Part shown: piece by piece, positions 34,935-42,360 of the stretch
Numbering within the stretch: position 1 is the stretch's first letter
Layout: every line of letters begins with the position of its first letter
NCBI GenBank assembly: GCA_002356515.1
Contig: AP017608.1
Location: 1 to 64,000, forward strand
Length of the DNA: 64,000 nt
Reading direction: 5' to 3'
Source: Mesorhizobium loti
GTDB taxonomy: Bacteria > Pseudomonadota > Alphaproteobacteria > Rhizobiales > Rhizobiaceae
Made by a program: the position numbers and the translations under genes
Notes under the pieces: model-generated
Seen by the model: only the letters and a program-made list of their open reading frames with translations
Database searches by the model: none
Told to the model about the DNA's origin: nothing

Positions 34935-36392
34935 ATGTTTGAGAAGACCAGCCATTTCATGCGGCAGGCCAATCTCATCAACGGCGAATGGGTGCAGGCC
35001 GACAGCGGCCAGACGGTCGACGTCAACAATCCAGCCACCGGCCTCAAGATCGGCATCGTGCCGAAATCGGGCAAGGCCGAGACCCACCGCGCCATCGACG
35101 CCGCCGCCACCGCCTTCAAGACATGGCGCAAGACCACTGCGCTCGAGCGCTCGAAGCTGCTGCGCAAGCTGCATGACGCGATGATGGACAATCAGGACGT
35201 GCTGGCCGAATTGCTGACCATCGAGCAGGGCAAGTCATTGTTTGAATCGAAGGGCGAGATCGGCTCGGCCGCGGCCTACATCCTGTGGTTCGCCGAGGAA
35301 GGCCGTCGCACCTATGGCGACGTCGTGCCGTCGCCGTGGGCCGATCGCCGTATCCTGGTGACCAAGGAGCCGGTCGGCGTCATCGCCGCCATCACGCCAT
35401 GGAATTTTCCATCCTCGATGCTGGCCCGCAAGCTCGGCCCGGCGCTGGCCGCCGGCTGCACCGCCGTCGTCAAGCCGGCGTCGCAGACGCCTTATTCCGG
35501 CCTCGCCTGGGGCGCGCTGGCCGAGGAAGTCGGCTTCCCCAAGGGCGTCATCAATATCCTGACGGGTTCGGCCAGCGAAATCGGCGATGAGATCTGCGCC
35601 AACCCGCTGGTGTCGAAGATCACCTTCACCGGATCGACCGAGATCGGCAAGATGCTGATCCAGAAGTCTTCGGTCACCGTCAAGAAAGTGTCGATGGAAC
35701 TCGGCGGCAACGCGCCGTTCATCGTCTTCGATGATGCCGACATCGAGCGCGCCGTCGCCGGCGCCATCACCGCCAAGTATCGCAATTCAGGCCAGACCTG
35801 CGTGTGCACCAACCGCTTCCTCGTGCAGGCCGGTGTCTACGACAAGTTTGTCGAGAAGCTGGTCGCTGCCAGCAATGCCCTGAAGGTCGGCTCTGGCCTG
35901 GAAGAGGGCGTGCAGCAGGGACCGTTGATCGACGAGAAGGCCGTCGAGAAGGTCGAGGAATTCATCGCCGACGCCACGTCCAAGGGCGGCAAGGTCGTTG
36001 CCGGCGGCAAGCGCCACGCGCTTGGCGGCTCGTTCTTCCAGCCGACCGTCATCGCCAATGCCAAGCCCGACATGCGCTTCATGAAGGAAGAGATTTTTGG
36101 CCCGATCGCCCCGGTTTTCAAGTTCGAGACCGAGGAAGAGGCCATCGCGCTCGCCAATGACACAGAGTTCGGCCTTGCCGCCTATTTCTACACCGGCGAT
36201 CTCGGTCGCGCCTTCCGGGTTATGGAAGGCCTGAAATACGGCATGGTCGGCGTCAATGAAGGCCTGATCACCACGCCGGAAGCGCCGTTCGGCGGTGTCA
36301 AGGAATCGGGCCTCGGCAAGGAAGGCGGACATCAGGGCATCGAGGATTATCTCGACACCAAATATGTTTGCATCGGCGGCCTCGGCCTCTAG
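34935..36392 (+). CDS. gabD: Succinate-semialdehyde dehydrogenase-like (GabD family)
   Basis: 485 residues of the NAD(P) aldehyde dehydrogenase family: TPWNFPSSMLARKLGPALA, KPASQTPYSGLA, FTGSTEIGK, VSMELGGNAPFIVFDDAD (general-base Glu) and NSGQTCVCTNRF (nucleophile Cys). The ending GLGKEGGHQGIEDYLDTKYV is characteristic of GabD. It would oxidise succinate semialdehyde or a longer omega-oxo acid made by the aminotransferase upstream. It is more GC-regular and better conserved in look than its neighbours and could have been recruited separately. Confidence 0.9.
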   Translation: MFEKTSHFMRQANLINGEWVQADSGQTVDVNNPATGLKIGIVPKSGKAETHRAIDAAATAFKTWRKTTALERSKLLRKLHDAMMDNQDVLAELLTIEQGKSLFESKGEIGSAAAYILWFAEEGRRTYGDVVPSPWADRRILVTKEPVGVIAAITPWNFPSSMLARKLGPALAAGCTAVVKPASQTPYSGLAWGALAEEVGFPKGVINILTGSASEIGDEICANPLVSKITFTGSTEIGKMLIQKSSVTVKKVSMELGGNAPFIVFDDADIERAVAGAITAKYRNSGQTCVCTNRFLVQAGVYDKFVEKLVAASNALKVGSGLEEGVQQGPLIDEKAVEKVEEFIADATSKGGKVVAGGKRHALGGSFFQPTVIANAKPDMRFMKEEIFGPIAPVFKFETEEEAIALANDTEFGLAAYFYTGDLGRAFRVMEGLKYGMVGVNEGLITTPEAPFGGVKESGLGKEGGHQGIEDYLDTKYVCIGGLGL

Positions 36393-36600
36393 CGGGGCCG
36401 ACGGATGGTCATCGCTTGTCGCTTGCCTGTCGAGGTTTTCAATGGTTTGGTGTGACACAAAGGGGTCGGAACAAGAGCCGTGCGAAATCGTACGCGGCCT
36501 TTATCAACCAAAGACAGCTACGGCTGATTTGATGATGATGCCGCCATACGGGCTTCGGCGCCTCGGACGACCCCATGCTCGAGCGCCAGGGTCAGCGCGC
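36393..36600. other. Spacer after gabD
   Basis: No gene seen. This begins a stretch of decayed sequence that ends at the IS481 insertion. Confidence 0.4.
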
Positions 36601-36992
36601 CGCGCGTGACCTTGGGCCATGGCTGGCCGCGCGGTCCTTTGCTCGGCGCCTACCCGACGCCGCTAGCAGCCAGCGATCGATTATCGCCAGTAGACCAACG
36701 GCAAGCGCAGCCAGACCGCCAACGCATTTTTGTCGCCTATGCGCGGGCGGCGCTGCAGGCGGTTGATCTTGCGGCCGAGCTGGGGCGCCGCGCCCATCAC
36801 CTGCTGGCAGTGGCGCCGAAGCTGCGCGCGAAAGGGGTCGGATGCCGTCCTCGAAAAGTTGCTTTCCGACGATGCAGTCGTCGCCTCGCAAGAGTGATCG
36901 CGGGTTGCGCCGGCTGTTCGACCGACTCCCTCAAGCTTGGGGCCGTGCGCGAGCTGTCCGGCCGCCCAACCTTTGGCATCTACGGGCTGTGA
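36601..36992 (+). pseudogene. Remnant of a rhizobial DUF1612-type HTH protein
   Basis: Pieces in different frames, GLRRLFDRL (about 36898-36925) and LGAVRELSGRPTFGIYGL (about 36940-36991), match the C-terminal helix-turn-helix end found in rhizobial plasmid proteins of the DUF1612/RHE_PE00001 kind. The upstream part (VLEKLLSDDAVVAS, AAELGRRAHH) is compatible but frameshifted. Assignment from recalled family pattern only. Confidence 0.45.
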
Positions 36993-36994
36993 AA

Positions 36995-37435
36995 ATGATG
37001 GCTGAAGCGACAGGGCGAAGAAGAAGTAAGGGCCGGTCAGATGACCATCGATCAGGCGACCGCCTGTTCGATCTCGAACAGGCCGTGGACCTGCCTCCGG
37101 TGGTGGAGACGCAGGAGCAGAAACGCCAGCCTGTCCAACCGCCAAAGAAGAGGCGGCGGTACCTATACCTTTTGATCCCGTTGGCGCTGCTTGTGGCAGG
37201 CGGAGGATACTACATCGCCGTCACCAAGGGTTGGTTCAATAAGCCGGAGCCTTTGCTCGCGCGTTTCGAGAGGCTGAAGCTGACGGACGCCGACGGCGTT
37301 GAACTGTTCGCCCTGAGCGGCGAGGCATACCGGGAAGGCGACGGCGGAATCGGCTTGCAGAATCAATCTTGCGATGGAACGGGGCAACAAGGACGCGAAG
37401 CTTCCGGTCCGAACTCCGTACGTCTCCACGAGTAA
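36995..37435 (+). pseudogene. Chimeric fragment with one membrane helix
   Basis: A frame from the ATG at 36995 carries a charged segment, PPKKRRRYLYLLIPLALLV and GGGYYIAVTKGWF (one membrane helix), as in the N-terminus of HlyD/EmrA-like membrane fusion proteins. After NKPEP it changes character (LARFERLKLTDADGVELFAL) and runs into the AraC remnant in another frame. It is probably two gene ends joined by deletion. Confidence 0.4.
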
Positions 37436-37671
37436 TATACACCCAGATCCGTCTCGACCATGCACGCCACCTGTTAGCTCGGACTGAGAAATCGATTTCC
37501 ACGATTGCGTTTGAGTGTGACTTTTGTGACGGCTCACATCTGAGCCGTGTATTTCGCGATCACTACCAGCAGACCCCCAACAATTTCGGGTCCAGAGCTT
37601 CACTCCGCTGCCCGATGCTGCTGCCAAAAGCGCTTACATTTCCGGCGGTGCCTGACAGACTAGCTGTGTAG
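37369..37671 (+). pseudogene. AraC/GlxA-family C-terminal fragment
   Basis: SFRSELRTSPRVIYTQIRLD, then HARHLLARTEKSISTIAFEC and DGSHLSRVFRDHYQQTPNNF, is the double helix-turn-helix of AraC-type activators. The N-terminal sensor domain is missing, and the 3' end runs into the IS481 left end at 37665. Confidence 0.7.
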
Positions 37672-38687
37672 TCCCCGAGTGTGATGGTGCATCATCGAGC
37701 CTGAGTCGTCAGGATGAGGATGCCCTATGGCAAGTGTTCTTCACGGCAGCGCCCGCACGACGCCGCGTCTTCGAGCCGAGCTCCAAGCGTCGCAAGAGAG
37801 CACCCGGTCCCTTGCCACCCGCTATGGGCTGAACCCGAAGACAGTGGCCAAATGGCGCAAGCGGACCACGACGACCGATACGCCGATGGGTCCGAAGACC
37901 CCTAAGAGCACGGTGTTGACGCCCGCCGAGGAGGCCATTGTCGTGGCCTTCCGCCAGAAGACGCTGCTGCCGCTGGACGACGTGCTCGGTTGCCTGAGGG
38001 ATACCATCCCCAACCTCAGCCGTAGCGCATTGCACCGCTGCCTCCAGCGCCATGGCGTCTCCCGGCTGCCAGTCGAGGCGGTCAAGGATCAGCGTAAGAG
38101 GTTCAAGACCTACGAGATCGGCTATGTTCATATCGACAGCTGTGAACTGCGGCATGCGGACGGCAAGCTAGTTATGTTCCTGGCGATCGATCGTGTCTCG
38201 AAGTTCACCTATGTCGAGTTCCACGACTGTGCCGGTAAGATGGAAGGCGCGGCCTTCCTCAGGAACGTGGTCGAGGTCTTCCCATACCAGATCCACACCG
38301 TGCTCACCGACAATGGCATGGCCTTCGCCGACCTGCCCAAGAACCGTCACGGGCCTAGCCGACGCTTCCTCGGTCCGCACATATTCGACCGGATCTGCAT
38401 GGCCAATGGCATCGAGCACCGGCTGACCAAACCCTACCATCCCTGGACCAACGGTCAGGCCGAGCGGATGAACCGCACCGTCAAGGACGCCACGGTCAAA
38501 ATCTACCACTACGACGATCTGGAAAGCCTCAAGGCCCATGTCCTGACCTTCGTCACCGCCTATAACTTCGCCAAACACCTCAAGGCCCTGACATGGAAAA
38601 CACCCTATCAGGTGATCTGCGACGCGTGGACAAAGGACCCGTCAATCTTCAAAATCAACCCGCACCATCTCATTGCGGGACCACACA
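37665..38687 (+). mobile_element. Complete IS481-family insertion sequence
   Basis: 1,023 bp. The left end TGTGTAGTCCCCGAGTGTGA and the right end read inward TGTGTGGTCCCGCAATGAGA are imperfect inverted repeats continuing with TGGTGC. ACTAGC flanks it on both sides (37659-37664 and 38688-38693), a 6-bp target duplication of the NCTAGN form known for IS481. One transposase gene. It is inserted in decayed sequence next to the AraC fragment. Confidence 0.88.
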
Positions 38688-38692
38688 ACTAG
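37727..38692 (+). CDS. IS481-family DDE transposase
   Basis: 321 residues. The N-terminal helix-turn-helix is STRSLATRYGLNPKTVAKWR. The DDE triad is visible as YVHIDSCELR (Asp), TVLTDNGMAF (Asp) and NGQAERMNRTVKDA (Glu). The frame is intact and probably active. The stop codon TAG (38690-38692) is not inside the element but is supplied by the flanking target duplication ACTAGC. Confidence 0.93.
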   Translation: MASVLHGSARTTPRLRAELQASQESTRSLATRYGLNPKTVAKWRKRTTTTDTPMGPKTPKSTVLTPAEEAIVVAFRQKTLLPLDDVLGCLRDTIPNLSRSALHRCLQRHGVSRLPVEAVKDQRKRFKTYEIGYVHIDSCELRHADGKLVMFLAIDRVSKFTYVEFHDCAGKMEGAAFLRNVVEVFPYQIHTVLTDNGMAFADLPKNRHGPSRRFLGPHIFDRICMANGIEHRLTKPYHPWTNGQAERMNRTVKDATVKIYHYDDLESLKAHVLTFVTAYNFAKHLKALTWKTPYQVICDAWTKDPSIFKINPHHLIAGPHN

Positions 38693-38693
38693 C

Positions 38694-39056
38694 CGTCAGC
38701 GCGGCTCAATAAGTGTTTCCGGTTCTCCGGACCGGTGCTTCTATTTCGACAGCAGCATCCAGCCAGGTAGTCCTTCAGAATTGGTCGGCGAAACAGCCCG
38801 CCGGCTCTCCGGTCCTCCCCCGCCCCACAACAAGGCGGCCTCCTCATCATGCAGAGGCGAATGGACTCGCACCATTCGATGGAATTGCAGTGATTGATCG
38901 GTCCCACGCGCCAGTCATTCCGGTAGACGCGGCTCTCTTCAAGGAACATCCGCGAACTGCGGTGGTGCGTTATGGGCATACCTCTTGCGAACTGCCCGCC
39001 GTGTGGTTCGATAAATAGCGATTGACAGTTTAAAGCGAACCGCTGACAATCGAACC
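38694..39056. other. Gene-free stretch before the second resolvase
   Basis: No supported gene. The first part is probably more of the decayed region split by IS481; the last 40 bases hold a resolvase-like site (39020-39051). Confidence 0.4.
39020..39051. repeat. Putative recombination subsite before resolvase
   Basis: GATTGACAG (39020-39028) and CTGACAATC (39043-39051) form an inverted repeat with one mismatch around an AT-containing centre, five bases before the resolvase start. Spacing (32 bp in total) suits a serine-recombinase subsite or an operator. Confidence 0.5.
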
Positions 39057-39725
39057 ATGCAAAACGAACCGAAAGCCCACGCTACCTTTCTCCGGGCGTA
39101 CTTACGCGCCTCGACCAAGGAGCAGGATGCTGGACGCGCCCGCGCCGACCTTGAGGCGTTCGCCAACCAGCACGGCCTGCGGATCGCCGCGACCTACATG
39201 GAGAACGAAAGCGGCGCCCGCCTCGCCCGCCCCGAGCTGTTCCGCCTGCTGGGTGACTGCCAGCCCGGCGACATCCTGCTGACTGAGCAGGTGGACCGCC
39301 TCAGCCGCTTGAACACCGCGGATTGGGAGCGGCTGAAGGACGAGATTCGCCGGCGCCACGTCAAGGTGGTCGCCCTCGACCTCCCGACCTCGCACATGAT
39401 GATGGGCGGCCGCGACGATGATTTCACCGCCCGCATGTTCGATGCCCTCAACGGGATGCTTTTGGATATGCTGGCCGCGATTGCCCGCAAGGATTATGAC
39501 GACCGGCGGCGCCGCCAGGCCCAGGGCATCGCCACGGCCAAAAGCCAGGGCCGCTACAAAGGGCGTCCCGAGGATATGGCCCGCAATGCCGGCATCGTTA
39601 AGATGCTGGCCGCCAAGCAGAGCTGGAGCAGCATCATTGCCGCCACCGGCGCCTCTCGCTCCACCCTGGCGCGGCTGGCAGGACGTACCAAGGCCGAGGT
39701 AGTGGAGGGCAACCATGCCGATTAG
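39057..39725 (+). CDS. Serine recombinase (resolvase family)
   Basis: 222 residues. The catalytic domain begins FLRAYLRASTKEQDAGRARA with Ser19 as nucleophile; EQVDRLSRLN carries the arginine segment and the RKDYDDRRRRQAQGI helix leads to a C-terminal HTH (SWSSIIAATGASRSTLARL). It is a different subfamily from the resolvase at 8528. The end overlaps the HNH-like gene by 11 bases, suggesting co-translation. Confidence 0.9.
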   Translation: MQNEPKAHATFLRAYLRASTKEQDAGRARADLEAFANQHGLRIAATYMENESGARLARPELFRLLGDCQPGDILLTEQVDRLSRLNTADWERLKDEIRRRHVKVVALDLPTSHMMMGGRDDDFTARMFDALNGMLLDMLAAIARKDYDDRRRRQAQGIATAKSQGRYKGRPEDMARNAGIVKMLAAKQSWSSIIAATGASRSTLARLAGRTKAEVVEGNHAD

Positions 39726-40146
39726 GTCGCATCGCCGCTGGCTTTATCCCATCGACTGGCCGCAGCTGTCGGAATGGGTGCGCTTCGAGCGGGCCAAGGG
39801 CCGCTGCGAGCGCTGCGCCCGGCCGCATGGCAAAATCGTCACCCACCTGGGCGACGGCCGGTGGTGGGACGAGGACGCCGGCAGCTGGCGCGACGGCGAC
39901 GGCCGGACTGTCGCAAACCTCCCTGCCCTGCCCGAATGCGTCGGCCTCACGTTGTACATCACCAAGGTGTTCATTGCGGCCGCGCACCTCAACCACGACG
40001 CCGGCGACTGCCGGCCGAAGAATCTCCGTGCCTTTTGTCAGCGTTGCCACATGCTGCACGACAAACCGGAGCATTTGCGCCAGCGCGACCTCACCTACAA
40101 GAAACGCCGCGCATTGGGCGACCTGTTCGGCGGCCGCTACGAGTAG
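39715..40146 (+). CDS. HNH-like zinc protein downstream of resolvase
   Basis: 143 residues. Two cysteine pairs (CERCARPHGK and CQRCHMLHD) frame an HNH-type core (AAHLNHDAGDCRPKNLRAFC). This is the pattern of small HNH endonucleases or related zinc-binding proteins. The start overlaps the resolvase end. Pairing of a resolvase and an HNH protein recurs in plasmid backbones, but the joint role is unknown. Confidence 0.65.
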   Translation: MPIRSHRRWLYPIDWPQLSEWVRFERAKGRCERCARPHGKIVTHLGDGRWWDEDAGSWRDGDGRTVANLPALPECVGLTLYITKVFIAAAHLNHDAGDCRPKNLRAFCQRCHMLHDKPEHLRQRDLTYKKRRALGDLFGGRYE

Positions 40147-40210
40147 CCAAATTAGAAAAAACTGGTGTCAGGTCGGATTTTATCCTACCCTATAAATGAA
40201 CAAGGAAAGA

Positions 40211-40510
40211 ATGCCGACCATGAACAACGCTGAAAAAGTCAGCGTCACCATGGCCCGCGAGCAAATGCAGGCCATCCGCGAAAGCGTCGAATCTGGCGAG
40301 TTCGCCACCACCAGCGAGGCCATGCGCGATGCCGTACGTGTCTGGCAACGTCAGCGCGTCGAGGACGCCCAGCGGCTCGATGCCACACGCGCCCGCATCC
40401 GCCGCTCCATCGAGGACCCTCGCCCCGACTTGACCGAAAAAGAGGCGGACGCCGCGCTTGACGAGGCTATTGAGGAAATCAACAAAGAGCTCGACCGTGC
40501 GGCGTCTTAA
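40211..40510 (+). CDS. parD: ParD-family antitoxin, toxin partner broken
   Basis: 99 residues from the ATG at 40211, with AAGGAAAG just upstream; ATGs at 40196 and 40220 are alternatives. Ribbon-helix-helix N-terminus (KVSVTMAREQMQAIRESVES, TTSEAMRDAVRVWQRQ), then a charged toxin-binding tail (RPDLTEKEADAALDEAIEEI). The downstream toxin gene is frameshifted, so this antitoxin is now an orphan. Confidence 0.85.
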   Translation: MPTMNNAEKVSVTMAREQMQAIRESVESGEFATTSEAMRDAVRVWQRQRVEDAQRLDATRARIRRSIEDPRPDLTEKEADAALDEAIEEINKELDRAAS

Positions 40511-40785
40511 GGTCGCATTCTGGCCTGAAGCCATTGCCGACCTTGCCGAAATTTACCGCTTAGTCGCCATACGTAAGCCAGAGCCGACACATCGCTTTGG
40601 CTTTTGTGCGGCGCATACGCGCCCGCTGCCGCAAGACTGGCGACGCAGCCAATGGCGGCCGCCCGCGCGACGACCTGTTACCGGGCTTGCGCACCGTGCC
40701 GTTCGATACGGTACAAATCGTCAATGTGTTCTATGGTGGCCGCGACTATGAGGCTCCGTTCCGCGACCAAGAAGGCGAATCGTAG
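40497..40785 (+). pseudogene. parE: ParE-family toxin, frameshifted
   Basis: From a GTG at 40497 overlapping the antitoxin end: RRLKVAFWPEAIADLAEIYR, typical of ParE. The frame is lost by a single-base change at about 40575; the C-terminal half continues in another frame (AFVRRIRARCRKTGD ... TVQIVNVFYGGRDYEA). A dead toxin next to a live antitoxin gives anti-addiction potential against related systems. Confidence 0.78.
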
Positions 40786-40788
40786 GCT

Positions 40789-40872
40789 GCCACACAATCC
40801 ACCAAAGGGATCGCTACGCCCCTCAAAGAGGTGGAGCTGATAAAGGCCCGTTTAGAACGCATAGAGGAGTGA
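40789..40872 (+). pseudogene. C-terminal scrap of a Gp49/HigB-type toxin
   Basis: TQSTKGIATPLKEVELIKAR followed by LERIEE and a stop is the usual end of phage-derived Gp49-like RelE toxins, which sit directly before an XRE-family antitoxin, as here. The rest of the toxin is missing. Confidence 0.5.
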
Positions 40873-40876
40873 TGCC

Positions 40877-41197
40877 ATGAGTGACGATGACCTTGAAATC
40901 GTTCTGGGAAGCGGCAATATCTTGGCTGACTTTGGTGACCCCGACGCCGAAACCAAGCTGATGAAGGCCAAACTTGCGGCCAAAATCATCGGCGTGCTGG
41001 ATGACCGCAAGATAAGCGGGCGGGCGGCCGGAAAAATCACCGGAGTCTCCGCAGCGGATATATCCCGCGTGCGGAACGCTGATCTGGCCAAGTTCACCCT
41101 TGACCGGCTGTTGCGCATCCACCACCGGCTCGCGCCCAGCGTAGAGAGTGAATATGACCTTCTCAACGCGACCAAAGGCGGAGAGACCCGCGTTTGA
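40877..41197 (+). CDS. XRE-family HTH antitoxin (HigA-like)
   Basis: 106 residues. The segment GNILADFGDPDAETKLMKAK precedes an HTH (ISGRAAGKITGVSAADISRV) and FTLDRLLRIHHRLAP; this is the layout of HigA-type partners of Gp49 toxins. It starts four bases after the toxin scrap, so operon order is toxin then antitoxin. It is now an orphan. Confidence 0.8.
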   Translation: MSDDDLEIVLGSGNILADFGDPDAETKLMKAKLAAKIIGVLDDRKISGRAAGKITGVSAADISRVRNADLAKFTLDRLLRIHHRLAPSVESEYDLLNATKGGETRV

Positions 41198-41260
41198 ATT
41201 GCTTAGGTTGCGGCCGAGGCCAGTAGCGAGAATATCGACAACGAAAGAAGGGGGGAAGTG

Positions 41261-41446
41261 ATGCCTCTGACCCGCGATTTCAAGGAAACCGTCAAGGCCC
41301 GCGCCGGCGCGGATGCCGGTTTTCGTGCGGCCCCTGTCACCGAAGCTGTTGAACTCCTGCTCAATGGCGAGGTGGGCACAGGAAAGCTTGTCCTCCGCGA
41401 TAACATCAACGCCACCATCGAGTTCGACGACCTGACCGATCTCTAG
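41261..41446 (+). pseudogene. Truncated addiction-module antidote protein
   Basis: Starts MPLTRDFKETVKARAGADAG, then VTEAVELLLNGEVGTGKLVL and RDNINATIEFDDL, matching the N-terminal half of small HigA-like antidote proteins. The frame stops after 61 residues, before the helix-turn-helix. A GTG at 41258 directly precedes the ATG. Probably non-functional. Confidence 0.6.
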
Positions 41447-41591
41447 TCGCAACCGAAACTCGCGCTCAACCCTGATCGCGCTTAGGTGTGATTTTGCCCT
41501 CTGCCGGAACCGACCCCTTATCGTCCGGCGTGGTGTAGCGATCAGGATCTTGACACAACCAGCCGCGGCTGGGTGCCGTGGCCGGCCCACA

Positions 41592-41628
41592 AAAAAACGC
41601 ACCGTTCCTCACGATGCGTTCCGGCTTC
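41592..41628 (-). terminator. Terminator within left tRNA-linked repeat
   Basis: Read on the minus strand, AACGCATC and GGTGCGTT form a stem followed by a run of T (41591-41597). It lies downstream of the minus-strand surface-protein genes. The right copy of the repeat has the equivalent hairpin at 52270. Confidence 0.6.
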
Positions 41629-41711
41629 TACCCGGTCAAAACCTAGCACCCCCACCCTGATATGGAAAGCACCCTTGGGCCTGCGACTAGCGGCCGGTTG
41701 CCACCGGCCGC

Positions 41712-41763
41712 GCGTCAGTAGTTCAATGGCAGAACAGCCAACAGCCGGCTTCTACCCGGAATC
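41712..41763 (+). pseudogene. tRNA-Arg(UCU) fragment
   Basis: GCGTCAG and the D-arm match the intact tRNA at 52394. A duplicated AACAGCC-like heptamer is inserted before the anticodon arm, and the T-arm and 3' acceptor strand are absent (sequence diverges at ATCGAGG). Not a functional tRNA. Confidence 0.75.
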
Positions 41764-41787
41764 GAGGCTTCTCGCGCGGCTCGAGAC

Positions 41788-42270
41788 TTAGCGGGTTATG
41801 ACACGCATGCAGCTGTAGGTGGTGGAGGTGGTGGTATCAACCTCGCCCGTGCTGCCGCCGGTACGGTGGGTGCTGGTTTGGGTGGTGGCACCGCTCAGAA
41901 CATCAAAGCCCTTGCTGATGCAATACGCGCTGGGAGTTGAGCGGAAGGGTATGGCCCTTTCATTAAAGGTCATGGTCTCCAACTTGTAGGGCAAGGGGCC
42001 TGAGGCTGGCGGCTTGACGGCGGCGGCGAGGCAGCCTTGCCCATCGGCCCCGGCTTGGCCTGGCGCATAGAGCAAGCCCTTTTTACCGCAGAGCACAAGT
42101 TGGTCCATACGGGCGTTGGTGCCGGTGACCTGGGTTTTGAGGCTGCTGATTTGGTCGGAGAGTGCCGACCAGGTCATTTGCGTGTCCATCGGGCCAGTGG
42201 CGGCACGTTCCTGGGCAATGGCTGGTGGTGTCAGCAGCGCTGACGCTGTCAGGAGGTAGGTTAGGGATTT
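41788..42270 (-). CDS. Secreted protein beside pilus/fibre genes
   Basis: 160 residues from a GTG at 42270, preceded by AAGGAAAG. Signal peptide LTYLLTASALLTPPAIA-QER, then a short coiled-coil (MTWSALSDQISSLKTQVTGT) and a cysteine-bearing C-terminal domain (LVLCGKKGLLYAPGQ, AYCISKGFDVLSG, YSCMRV). The same coiled-coil plus cysteine domain layout is seen in pilus-tip and shufflon-type proteins. Family not identified. The threonine/serine-rich stretch near the end may be glycosylated or simply low complexity. Confidence 0.65.
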   Translation of the reverse strand, partial: KSLTYLLTASALLTPPAIAQERAATGPMDTQMTWSALSDQISSLKTQVTGTNARMDQLVLCGKKGLLYAPGQAGADGQGCLAAAVKPPASGPLPYKLETMTFNERAIPFRSTPSAYCISKGFDVLSGATTQTSTHRTGGSTGEVDTTTSTTYSCMRVITR

Positions 42271-42360
42271 CACATCGTGGTCTTTCCTTGGGTTTTTGGT
42301 GAGGGGCAACGTGCCGCCTTGGTGCTCCGGCAACTTCTTGCAGGGGGGCGCCCTCCTCCG

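Larger units (their letters stand above)
41592..41763 (+). repeat. Left copy of a 170-bp segment with a partial tRNA
   Basis: This is about 85 percent identical by eye to 52270-52434. It includes the terminator, CTAGCACCCCCACCCTG (about 41643) and the 5' half of a tRNA-Arg. The 15-mer CCGGCTTCTACCCGG, which is the tRNA anticodon arm, occurs twice here (41621-41635 and 41745-41759) and twice in the right copy. Confidence 0.8.
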
